From the NCBI GenBank assembly GCA_030646745.1, contig JAUSKV010000318.1, forward strand, positions 1-6,705: a DNA stretch of 6,705 nt, given 5' to 3'. Under the pieces are notes generated by a model. The model did not search any database, was not told the DNA's origin, and saw nothing but the letters and a program-made list of their open reading frames with translations. The position numbers and the translations under genes were made by a program. Below are positions 1 through 6,117 of this stretch, piece after piece; the first letter of the stretch is position 1, and each line of letters begins with the position of its first letter. The stretch comes from Sulfurimonas sp. (GTDB taxonomy: Bacteria > Campylobacterota > Campylobacteria > Campylobacterales > Sulfurimonadaceae).

Positions 1-1607
1 TCATTTTTTACATAGACTAAGCCGCTATTTTCTAGCTCATCTAAAACTGTAGCTTTTACAAGTTCAATTTTTGTACCATACGCAACACTAAACGGAACAT
101 GCAATCTTCTTGATAAGTCCTCTAGTGTCAAATTAATAACATTATTTTGAATAAACGAGGAGTTTGGAACAATAATATCTATGTTGTCAAATGTTTTTAT
201 GGTTGTTGAACGAATGCGCATGTCTGTCACTCTGCCGCGCAAGGAGTCACTTATCTGCACAACATCTCCAATGCGGATAGTTCTCTCAAACATCAAAATA
301 ACACCGGCTATAAAGTTTGAAACAACAGTCTGGAGACCAAAACCTATTCCGATAGAGAGTGCTCCTGCAATGAGAGACATGGATGACATGTCAATCCCGA
401 TGCTGCTGAATGCAATGATAAAAGAGATGAGAATTATAAAGTAATACCCCATATTTGTAATCAATCTTACAGCCATTTGACTAGAATTAGCCCATCTTTT
501 TGCCGTGCGGGTTATCCAGCGGTTGTAAAAGAATCCTACAATAAATCCAAGAATAATTAAAATCAAAGCCTTAATCAGACTAAAAATACTTATTGAACGT
601 TCATTAAATACAAAAAGAGGCGATGAGATATAGCCGATTACTATTTTTAAAACTTCCTTTGTTTCGTGGAGCGTTGCTCCAAAGAAGAGTTTCGTTACCC
701 CAAACGCCTCTTTTGATAGGTCTCTAAGCGCTGAAATTTGCTCTTTATATACAGGTCGAATATCTGAAGCTAGGGATAAAGAGAGCCCTTCTATGTCAAT
801 AAGCGATTTAAAATAGTCTTGATTATTTTCATTTTGAATCATGCAGATGGATTGTTCTGTTTTTAACATTATCTTCTGCATGAGTAATTTTTGCTGTTCA
901 GATTCAGCATTTTTTATTTTTTTTGAAATAACGTCTTTTGCTTCACTCTCTGCAATCAGTGCGTTTTCAAGACTGATTTGCAGGGCTATCTTCTCTTGAG
1001 TACTATCTTTTATCTTATTGTCATGCAAAAGTAATTTCTCTTCAATAAGAGTTAGTTTATCGCACTGCACAAATTGCAAACTGCGTAATAACTGTTGAAA
1101 TATCTCCTTCTCATGTTTTTGAAGAAGCTCTGTTTTGGTTTCAATATTTTTTTGTTGCAACTTATAGTATGCAAATTGCAGCTGATAGGAGAGAAGTTTT
1201 TCTTTATCCTCCTCAACCAAATTTGCAATTTTCTGTTTTATAAAAGCCAGTTTTGATTGTATATTTACGAGCATTTGTTGATGTTCATTGATGCTGTTTC
1301 GTATTGCTGCATCACCATTGAGAGCATCATAATAGTTTTCTATCTCTACTTGATTTTTAGAAATTTTACTTAAATCATAACTCTCTATCACAATAGTTTG
1401 TGATGCAGCACCACGAACCCTAGAGAGTTGTAACTTCTCTTCATCGACTAATTCAGGGAGTCGCTTTCCGCCAATGGGTGTATTGTTTATCTGCTTTTGA
1501 ATTTCCTTGTAATATAACTCTTTGTTTGCACCTTCAAAGAGCTTTTCATCAATTGAACCGCAAAACAACCAGATAGAAAATAGTAATAAAAAAATAAAAA
1601 TTTTCAC
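1..1607 (-). CDS. MscS-family mechanosensitive ion channel, C-terminus cut off by the window edge
   Basis: Membrane channel expected to open under membrane tension and release solutes on osmotic downshock. The frame is open from GTG at 1607-1605 to the left edge (535 complete codons, no stop). Residues 1-16 form a hydrophobic signal peptide (KIFIFLLLFSIWLFCG). About residues 95-270 are rich in Q, E, K and L with heptad-like spacing, suggesting a periplasmic coiled coil. Hydrophobic helices lie near 339-361 and 382-404. The MscS pore-helix signature follows at about 412-440 (GALSIGIGFGLQTVVSNF), then FERTIRIGDVVQI and the beta-domain motif TTIKTFDNIDIIVPNSSF, both diagnostic of the family. The GTG start is chosen because it opens directly into the signal peptide and follows an AAAGGG purine tract at 1615-1620. 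The size and N-terminal domain resemble the larger MscS relatives rather than minimal MscS. The end of the cytoplasmic domain is missing only because of the window. The family is certain; the exact subfamily is not. Confidence 0.9.
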   Translation of the reverse strand, partial: MKIFIFLLLFSIWLFCGSIDEKLFEGANKELYYKEIQKQINNTPIGGKRLPELVDEEKLQLSRVRGAASQTIVIESYDLSKISKNQVEIENYYDALNGDAAIRNSINEHQQMLVNIQSKLAFIKQKIANLVEEDKEKLLSYQLQFAYYKLQQKNIETKTELLQKHEKEIFQQLLRSLQFVQCDKLTLIEEKLLLHDNKIKDSTQEKIALQISLENALIAESEAKDVISKKIKNAESEQQKLLMQKIMLKTEQSICMIQNENNQDYFKSLIDIEGLSLSLASDIRPVYKEQISALRDLSKEAFGVTKLFFGATLHETKEVLKIVIGYISSPLFVFNERSISIFSLIKALILIILGFIVGFFYNRWITRTAKRWANSSQMAVRLITNMGYYFIILISFIIAFSSIGIDMSSMSLIAGALSIGIGFGLQTVVSNFIAGVILMFERTIRIGDVVQISDSLRGRVTDMRIRSTTIKTFDNIDIIVPNSSFIQNNVINLTLEDLSRRLHVPFSVAYGTKIELVKATVLDELENSGLVYVKN

Positions 1608-1637
1608 CGACAAACCCTTTGCAAATTATCTTTTTAG

Positions 1638-1667
1638 ATTATATTATTATTTTGCTAATGTAGCCAA
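1638..1667 (-). promoter_or_regulatory. Probable sigma-70 promoter of the MscS-family gene
   Basis: On the minus strand, a perfect TATAAT lies at 1643-1638. An imperfect -35-like TTGGCT lies at 1667-1662, 18 bp upstream. A start of transcription near 1631 would leave a leader of roughly 25 bases before the GTG at 1607. The spacing and position are good, but the region is AT-rich and chance matches are possible. Confidence 0.45.
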
Positions 1668-1684
1668 CCTCAAAGAAGCTAAGC

Positions 1685-1690
1685 TATAAT
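1685..1690 (+). promoter_or_regulatory. Probable -10 element of the M29-like gene
   Basis: A perfect TATAAT lies 28 bp before the ATG at 1719. No convincing -35 hexamer occurs 16-18 bp upstream (the sequence there is around TAGCCAAC). This would fit the relaxed -35 requirement of Campylobacterota sigma-70 promoters. The predicted leader is about 20 bases and contains GAGG at 1703-1706 as the only Shine-Dalgarno candidate. That site is rather far (12 bp) from the start codon and could pair with CCTC at 1711-1715. Confidence 0.4.
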
Positions 1691-1718
1691 TCGTGTATAG
1701 AAGAGGGCACTCCTCAAC

Positions 1719-2783
1719 ATGAATATTTTAAGCGAGAAAATGATGAAAGATAATTTATTCCCCTCCCAAGCGCATGAAGCGTTCATTTTAGAGGCAAAAT
1801 TACATTTAAGCGGTCTCTTGGACGAAGCATTTCACCACACAAATAAAGAGCGTGCAGTCGTGGTGTATGACACAGGCTCAGTTTTGTCTGGCATATTGGC
1901 ACAGGCATATATGCGTTGTTTGCCTGATGCAACTTTTGTCGATTTTCATGCAGTGCCGCCAGAACAAATACTGGAAATACTAGCGAAGTTGCAGCCGTCT
2001 GATTTGGTCATATTGGTGCAATCAAAAAGTTTTCGTCTTGATGCGTTTCGTATGCGGGTTGAGCTGTTTAAGCGCAAGATAAAGGTAATTGAACATCCGC
2101 ATTTGAGCCGCATGTCGGATGATGAGGTGCCGTATTACATAGATTCATTGGAGTACGATTCTAATTATTATCGCAGAGTAGGGCGTGCACTCAAGAATAA
2201 ATTAGACAGCGCACCTTCAGGCATCATTGATAGCGGCGGCGAATTTTTGGTGTATGGTTCACCTTTTGAGTCTGCCAAACTCAATATTGGAGATTATTCG
2301 CAAATGAGTAATGCTGGCGGTCAGTTTCCTCTGGGTGAAGTATTCACAGAAGCACAGGATTTAAGAGCACTGAACGGGCGTGTAAAAATTTTTAGCTTTG
2401 GCGACACAAGCTACAGACTCAACTATCCACAAACACCTATTACGCTTATTATCAAAGAGGGGCAGGTTGTGGATTGTGAAAACTCAACTCCAGAGTTTGA
2501 GCAAATACTTTCAAATATCCGCGCAGACGAAGGTGTAGTTTGGGTGCGGGAGCTAGGACTGGGACTCAACCGTGCCTTTAGCAAAACACGCACGGTGAGT
2601 GACATTGGTACTTATGAGCGTATGTGCGGTATTCACTTTTCTTTGGGTGCCAAGCATGGCATCTATGCAAAACCCGGCTTTAAACGCAATGACGGGAAAT
2701 ACCATGTAGATGTTTTTGCCGACACACAAACATTCACACTCGGGAGTGAAGTAGTTTATAGAGACGGGGCTTGGATTGTTTAA
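1719..2783 (+). CDS. M29-like (thermophilic-type) metallo-aminopeptidase family protein
   Basis: 354-residue soluble protein without a signal peptide or membrane helix, so probably cytoplasmic. The C-terminal half resembles M29 aminopeptidases (AmpS/AmpT family), which use a two-metal site to remove N-terminal residues. The expected ligand pattern is visible in order: E207 in PLGEVFTEA, E278 in RELGLGLN, H306 in GIHFSLG, and H329 and D331 in YHVDVF. Y316 or H313 could fill the remaining catalytic-tyrosine or ligand position. Spacings are close to, but not identical with, those of the characterised enzymes, and the protein is somewhat shorter than the roughly 400 residues usual for M29. The N-terminal half (a possible Rossmann-like region at 45-125) is less recognisable. 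The ATG at 1719 was chosen as the first start after the TATAAT; ATGs at 1740 and 1743 are alternatives. By eye the gene is richer in G+C than its neighbours. Enzymatic activity is inferred; it could be a non-peptidase homologue. Confidence 0.65.
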   Translation: MNILSEKMMKDNLFPSQAHEAFILEAKLHLSGLLDEAFHHTNKERAVVVYDTGSVLSGILAQAYMRCLPDATFVDFHAVPPEQILEILAKLQPSDLVILVQSKSFRLDAFRMRVELFKRKIKVIEHPHLSRMSDDEVPYYIDSLEYDSNYYRRVGRALKNKLDSAPSGIIDSGGEFLVYGSPFESAKLNIGDYSQMSNAGGQFPLGEVFTEAQDLRALNGRVKIFSFGDTSYRLNYPQTPITLIIKEGQVVDCENSTPEFEQILSNIRADEGVVWVRELGLGLNRAFSKTRTVSDIGTYERMCGIHFSLGAKHGIYAKPGFKRNDGKYHVDVFADTQTFTLGSEVVYRDGAWIV

Positions 2784-2805
2784 AAGTCTATTCTTTCGTC
2801 TCTAT
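2758..2805. terminator. Inverted repeat straddling two convergent stop codons, possible weak bidirectional terminator
   Basis: ATAGAGACG at 2758-2766 is the exact reverse complement of CGTCTCTAT at 2797-2805. Inside the 30-base loop, AAAG (2783-2786) can also pair with CTTT (2793-2796), extending the right arm. The structure covers the stop of the plus-strand gene (2781-2783) and the stop of the minus-strand operon (2788-2790). It lacks the compact GC-rich stem and T-tract of a classical intrinsic terminator, and both arms lie in coding sequence, so the role is uncertain. Confidence 0.3.
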
Positions 2806-3051
2806 CTCTTGTTGGAGCCTTGACATCTCTAACCGTATCTCATCCATGACTTGTGGCGGGACATTTTCGTCTTTGCTCCATACCACTTCATTAATCTCAC
2901 CGCCATAAGCAGCGCCGAAATCTTCAACTTTTTGAGAGTATTCATCCATGTCAAGACAAACTTCAACTCTTCCGGAGCGAGTGTCTTTGAGTTCAATGAA
3001 CCACTCGCCTTTTTCATCAATTTTTATGCAAGACTCAAAGATTACTTCCAT
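2788..3051 (-). CDS. Small unrecognised acidic protein at the end of the nap operon
   Basis: 87 residues, no signal peptide, no membrane segment and no metal-binding motif; I do not recognise the family. The sequence is acidic (many E and D). The first half looks strand-rich (EVIFESCIKIDEKGEWFIEL), while the end (about residues 66-87) should form a charged helix. Only C8 and C32 are present. Its ATG follows the napD stop codon with no gap (TAG then ATG), a layout typical of translational coupling, so it is almost certainly co-transcribed with napD. Position suggests a cytoplasmic accessory role in nitrate reductase assembly or regulation, but the sequence itself does not show this. It is the last gene before the convergent M29-like gene. 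Confidence 0.75.
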   Translation of the reverse strand: MEVIFESCIKIDEKGEWFIELKDTRSGRVEVCLDMDEYSQKVEDFGAAYGGEINEVVWSKDENVPPQVMDEIRLEMSRLQQEIETKE

Positions 3052-3441
3052 CTACTTTTTACCTGCTTTTTCAAAAGATTTAGCAAAACCTTCTAAATCT
3101 TTTTTTCTTAAATCGCCATTATAGACTATGTCACTAGCCTTTATTGAGTCGTCGTTCAGCATTTTTGGTACTACATCTGAGTTGTTTATCACTTCCATAT
3201 GCTCATTGAGCTCATCTTCGCTGTACGCCATCTGCATGTCGGCGGCTATGACATGTGGAATCTCCTCTATTATTTTTAGCTTTTTAAGCTCTTCTGAAAC
3301 TCCGTTGCCTTCGATGGTAATGATAATTCGACCTTTTTCATCGTGCATGTGGTAATCACATGCTTCACAATCTTTTAAACTTTGGACAACTTCATCCAAA
3401 TATTTTGGTACCGTTTGAACTACTATGCTTGAGATATTCAT
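3052..3441 (-). CDS. napD: NapD, chaperone for maturation of periplasmic nitrate reductase
   Basis: NapD proteins are small cytoplasmic chaperones that bind the twin-arginine signal peptide of NapA and hold back export until the molybdenum cofactor is inserted. The N-terminus (MNISSIVVQTVP) and the spaced strand-helix pattern of residues 1-75, including GRIIITIEG and the following helix EELKKLKIIEEIPHV, fit the ferredoxin-like fold of the family. At 129 residues it is longer than the roughly 90 residues of enterobacterial NapD. The extra C-terminal part (about 85-129) is charged and lysine-rich. The start is supported by AAGGAAT at 3447-3453, spaced 5 bases from the ATG. It lies 25 bp after the PAS gene and abuts the small gene that follows. 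Its place after napL agrees with the Campylobacterota nap order, apart from the intervening PAS gene. Confidence 0.88.
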   Translation of the reverse strand: MNISSIVVQTVPKYLDEVVQSLKDCEACDYHMHDEKGRIIITIEGNGVSEELKKLKIIEEIPHVIAADMQMAYSEDELNEHMEVINNSDVVPKMLNDDSIKASDIVYNGDLRKKDLEGFAKSFEKAGKK

Positions 3442-3466
3442 TTTTTATTCCTTAATTTTATTTAAT

Positions 3467-3910
3467 CTATTCGTAAATTATCTTTCTTCTTTTCTCGCCG
3501 TTGTCTCCTCGCATTTTATCATAGAGTTTTTGGTGTTTGAGCTTCTCACTGTAACTAATTGGTGTTCGAAGTGATTTGTACTCAACTAAAACACCATCTT
3601 TATATACACCTGAAACTATCGCTTTTACCCAGTAAAAACCTCTATCTTTACGAATATTTTTGATCACCCCTGTCCACTGCCTTTCATCTTGAATGAATTG
3701 CCACAACTCTTTAAATACGGAGCTTGGCATGTCCGGATGACGGACCATGGAGTGAGGCTGTCCTAACAGTTCTCTCTCTTCGTATCCGCTTATTTCACAA
3801 AATGTTTCATTTGCATAGGTAATGTTTCCCTTTAAATCTGTTCGAGAGATGATTAACTCGTGCTCCGGAACTACCGTTTCTATTAAAAATTCAGATTCAT
3901 TATACTGCAT
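3467..3910 (-). CDS. Single-domain PAS sensor resembling the Aer/CetB FAD-binding domain
   Basis: 147-residue cytoplasmic protein consisting almost wholly of one PAS domain (about residues 15-120). It matches, as I recall that sequence, the N-terminal sensor of the E. coli aerotaxis receptor Aer without gaps over residues 30-100. N34, R57, H58, D60 and W79 fall at the same numbers, within ANETFCEISGY, GQPHSMVRHPDMP and QWTGVIKN. These residues surround or support FAD in Aer, so flavin binding and redox or energy sensing are likely. No methyl-accepting, HAMP, kinase, GGDEF or DNA-binding domain follows; only a basic tail (LYDKMRG to RRKIIYE) remains. Campylobacter CetB is a comparable stand-alone PAS protein that signals through a separate CetA receptor. 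The gene starts 10 bp after napL, with a strong AGGAG at 3916-3920, and ends 25 bp before napD, so it belongs to the nap transcript. The signalling partner is not in this window. Confidence 0.85.
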   Translation of the reverse strand: MQYNESEFLIETVVPEHELIISRTDLKGNITYANETFCEISGYEERELLGQPHSMVRHPDMPSSVFKELWQFIQDERQWTGVIKNIRKDRGFYWVKAIVSGVYKDGVLVEYKSLRTPISYSEKLKHQKLYDKMRGDNGEKRRKIIYE

Positions 3911-3911
3911 A

Positions 3912-3920
3912 CCCTCTCCT
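3912..3920 (-). promoter_or_regulatory. Strong ribosome binding site of the PAS gene
   Basis: The minus strand reads AGGAGAGGG directly after the napL stop codon, with the AGGAG core about 5 bases from the ATG at 3910. This is clearly better than the sites before napF and napL. It suggests the PAS protein is translated independently rather than only by coupling to napL. Confidence 0.6.
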
Positions 3921-4904
3921 CTACTTAATTTGATAAAGATTTATTTTATTGGAGTCACTTGATACTATAAACTCATTTTCATTAATAAAAAGTATAGTTG
4001 AAAGTGTCATTTCATTTGGGCCAAATCTGCCTATTTCGCTTCTTGTATTTGTATCAAATAGAGTAACATTATTGTTCTCATCACTAGAATATCCAACTAA
4101 ATTTGCACTTGGAGAGAGACCGACGCTGTAAATTAGAAACTGTGCTGTTTTGTAGTAAGCTGCGCCTGTTTTAGCGTTATAAATCACAACTCTTCTATCT
4201 TGCCCTGCCGTTGCAATAATGCCATTTTTGTAAGCAACTTGAAAAACATTATCGAGATTTTGCCCGCTAAAAGTTTTTATTAAAGAGCCGTTTGAAGTGT
4301 TGTAAAGTTTAAGAATGCCACTCTCATCCGCTACCACTACCTCTGACTTTTTTTCATTCAGAGCAAAGTTGGAAAATTTGGATTGAGAAACCTGAATTTT
4401 CCAGTTCTGTTTTTTGTTTTTAATATCATATGAGATTATATCATTACTCAAAAGTGCCAAAAGTATCGTGTTTCCGTCCAGAAATTTTGCTTTTGCAATG
4501 GAGAGTTTTTCTGTGTGTGGAATGACGAGTTCTATTTTGCCTTGCGCCTCGGCACCATTTGTCACTTCGTTTTGGTACGTGTATATATGAACTCTTCTAA
4601 AACCTTTTTCTGCTTGGGAAAGAATGAGAACTTTATTATTTATTACATCAATAGAATAGACTTTGGAGTCAATCGTATCGCCCATGAAATCTGTTATTTT
4701 ACTTATCTCTATTTTTTGTGTGAGTGTTTTTGTCTGCATATCAAATACATCAACGCAGCTTGCATTTGTTGCACTGTAGAGTTTTTCACCATCGAGCACC
4801 AAATCAACAACACCTCCGCTTGCCTGCAACACAGTTTTTGGCAATGAGATATTTGCACCGTTTAGGGAGCTAATAAGCCAGAAGAGAAGCATTAGTTTTA
4901 TCAT
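3921..4904 (-). CDS. napL: NapL, exported beta-propeller (WD40-like) protein of the nap operon
   Basis: 327 residues. Residues 1-17 form a Sec-type signal peptide (hydrophobic LMLLFWLISSLNG), so the protein should be periplasmic. The rest is a series of strand-rich units of about 40 residues of WD40/quinoprotein-like character, for example DLVLDGEKLYSATNASCVDVFD, VVVADESGILKLYNTSNG, IATAGQDRRVVIYNAKTG and FIVSSDSNKINLYQ, consistent with a beta-propeller. No heme or Fe-S motif is present. In Campylobacterota, napL follows napF and its product is conserved in the operon but has no settled biochemical role; an accessory function in nitrate reductase maturation or stability is plausible. Its ATG abuts the napF stop codon (TAA then ATG), indicating coupling. 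Assignment rests on fold character plus position between napF and napD. Confidence 0.85.
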   Translation of the reverse strand: MIKLMLLFWLISSLNGANISLPKTVLQASGGVVDLVLDGEKLYSATNASCVDVFDMQTKTLTQKIEISKITDFMGDTIDSKVYSIDVINNKVLILSQAEKGFRRVHIYTYQNEVTNGAEAQGKIELVIPHTEKLSIAKAKFLDGNTILLALLSNDIISYDIKNKKQNWKIQVSQSKFSNFALNEKKSEVVVADESGILKLYNTSNGSLIKTFSGQNLDNVFQVAYKNGIIATAGQDRRVVIYNAKTGAAYYKTAQFLIYSVGLSPSANLVGYSSDENNNVTLFDTNTRSEIGRFGPNEMTLSTILFINENEFIVSSDSNKINLYQIK

Positions 4905-5450
4905 TTACAGCACCTTTACATCTATTGCTAAAGTTGGGCATCTGCTTATGCAGAATCCACAGGCAGTGCATTTTTGCATATCTATAGTCGGCATGAACAT
5001 AGCCTTAAATTCTATTGCATCTTCTAAGCATGGGTCTTTACATGAAAAGCACATAACACCCATCCAGCTAAGACAAGTTTTTTCATTGATACTGATCTCT
5101 GCACCTATCTTTTTTTTATCTTCTTTATTTAAAACACCAAATGCGCACCCCGAGAGTACTTCCTCGCTTACGCTCACAGCGCACCCCAAGAGTACTTCCT
5201 CGCTTACGCTCACAGCGCATGCGTCACAGTAGGTGCATCCACTCTTTGAAAAATCAAGAGAGGGAGTTTTGTCGCTATTTATTACAATAATCTGCTCTTG
5301 GCACAAAGTGGCACATCTGCCATCGCACTTTTGACACTCTGTATCAAACGCATGTATATCACCAAAATAGGGTGGTCTTAGATAGCTCTCTTTCTCTGCT
5401 TTTGGTTTGAGTTGCGAAGAGAGAAAGCTAAAAAGCTCTCTTCTTTGCAT
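4905..5450 (-). CDS. napF: NapF, ferredoxin-type protein with an inserted 12-residue tandem repeat
   Basis: Cytoplasmic iron-sulfur protein associated with NapA maturation. Of 181 residues, the visible cysteine groups are C39-C42-C46-C50, C72-C75-C78 (GCTYCDAC), C126 with C134-C137-C141, and C161-C164-C167-C171-P. This matches the order seen in other NapF proteins, including the N-terminal RRELF and RPPY features. The second group is abnormal. After C78, where a fourth cysteine would be expected four residues later, residues 78-89 (CAVSVSEEVLLG) are repeated as 90-101 with one change (L88 to S100), then CAFGVL follows from C102. This leaves 11 residues from C78 to C90 and 23 to C102, so that cluster must be loop-ligated, altered or lost. 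The frame stays open. The gene begins 4 bp after napB without a clear Shine-Dalgarno site and abuts napL. The protein is somewhat longer than usual because of the repeat. Confidence 0.9.
   Translation of the reverse strand: MQRRELFSFLSSQLKPKAEKESYLRPPYFGDIHAFDTECQKCDGRCATLCQEQIIVINSDKTPSLDFSKSGCTYCDACAVSVSEEVLLGCAVSVSEEVLSGCAFGVLNKEDKKKIGAEISINEKTCLSWMGVMCFSCKDPCLEDAIEFKAMFMPTIDMQKCTACGFCISRCPTLAIDVKVL
5143..5219. repeat. 36-bp in-frame tandem repeat (2.1 copies) inside napF
   Basis: Two 36-bp copies at 5143-5178 and 5179-5214 differ at a single position (G at 5152, A at 5188). They are followed by GCGCA (5215-5219), the first five bases of a third copy. Each copy encodes 12 residues in the napF frame. 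The unit has 22 G or C of 36 (61 percent), well above the AT-rich flanks. The near identity means the duplication is recent or is kept alike by slippage or gene conversion. Confidence 0.95.
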
Positions 5451-5454
5451 TTAC

Positions 5455-6099
5455 TTATTTACCATGGACAGTATCTAAGCCTTCTGTCATTTTAGAGCCA
5501 TTCCAGCTTGATTTATTTGCACCGTCTTTGCTTGTGAAGACAGGTTTGAAATTGCTTTCAACTGCTAAACCTTCTGATTGTGGAGCATGGCACTGCGTAC
5601 AGTTAAATCTTGCACCTGCGAGTTTATCACCGGTAGATTTAATTGAAATAGCATTTGATTTAGTGCTAGCAGCAGGATCAACAACTTCTCCGTTATTCAT
5701 CAACTTTCCATCTTTAGTTATAGCAGTTGCAGGTCTAAAGTTTGTCAAGTGTGACACTGGAACGGATGTCGCACCTACAGAACTTGCAACCTCTGGCATG
5801 TGGCAGCCTACGCACTGATTGTTATCAATAGTAATCGGTGTCATACCTTCAGTGTCATGTGGAATCATAGGCGGAGCATCTTGGAATGCTCTTTGTATTT
5901 TGTAACCACTTCCTGCAGCACTTGTACCATATTTTGTTGCATCACCATGCGTTGCATCGCTTTCTGCATAAAGATTACTCTTTCTAAGACCAAGCGACTC
6001 TTCGCTTACACTTGGTTTGCTTACACTTGGTGCGCTACAGCCGATAATTAGTAATGCTGCGGTAGCCAAACCAATTGTAATTTTACTTGCTAATTTCAT
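5455..6099 (-). CDS. napB: NapB, diheme cytochrome c subunit of periplasmic nitrate reductase
   Basis: Electron-transfer subunit that passes electrons from the quinol-oxidising Nap components to the catalytic subunit NapA in the periplasm. 214 residues with two heme c attachment sites, CVGCH (96-100) and CTQCH (167-171). The conserved PPMIPHD (H81) and SHLTNFRP (H117) regions supply the other axial histidines in the family. The N-terminus (residues 1-20, ATAALLIIG before C21) ends in an apparent lipobox IIGC, suggesting a lipoprotein rather than the soluble form usual for NapB. Residues 22-60 are a low-complexity linker with a PSVSK/PSVSE duplication. The start is supported by a GGGGGAAGAG tract at 6101-6110. 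It lies 18 bp after napH and 4 bp before napF, in the expected napH-napB-napF order. Identity is secure; the membrane anchoring is inferred from the lipobox alone. Confidence 0.95.
   Translation of the reverse strand: MKLASKITIGLATAALLIIGCSAPSVSKPSVSEESLGLRKSNLYAESDATHGDATKYGTSAAGSGYKIQRAFQDAPPMIPHDTEGMTPITIDNNQCVGCHMPEVASSVGATSVPVSHLTNFRPATAITKDGKLMNNGEVVDPAASTKSNAISIKSTGDKLAGARFNCTQCHAPQSEGLAVESNFKPVFTSKDGANKSSWNGSKMTEGLDTVHGK
6001..6030. repeat. 15-bp tandem repeat in the napB linker
   Basis: Copies at 6001-6015 and 6016-6030 differ at one base (C at 6003, T at 6018). They encode PSVSE and PSVSK just after the lipobox cysteine. A degenerate partial third copy (TGCGCTACAG from 6031) follows. 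The peptide SVSEE is also the core of the napF repeat, and the coding DNA of those five residues matches at 12 of 15 bases. Confidence 0.85.
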
Positions 6100-6117
6100 A
6101 CTCTTCCCCCATTTATG

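Noticed and set aside
181..444. Plus-strand open frame of 87 residues
   Set aside because: It lies opposite the strongly conserved MscS pore and beta domain on the minus strand and has no recognisable product.
1560..1607. Lipoprotein signal in the MscS-family protein (WLFCG)
   Set aside because: Phenylalanine before the cysteine does not fit a lipobox, so an ordinary signal peptide or N-terminal anchor is more likely.
1703..1715. Small hairpin GAGG...CCTC over the Shine-Dalgarno candidate of the M29-like gene as a translational switch
   Set aside because: A 4-bp stem alone is too weak and too common to support a regulatory claim.
2851..3355. Plus-strand open frames opposite the small acidic gene and napD
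   Set aside because: They are antisense shadows across operon genes, without ribosome sites or recognisable domains.
5143..5219. 36-bp repeats as a CRISPR array
   Set aside because: The copies are directly tandem with no spacers and lie in frame within napF; only the unit length resembles a CRISPR repeat.
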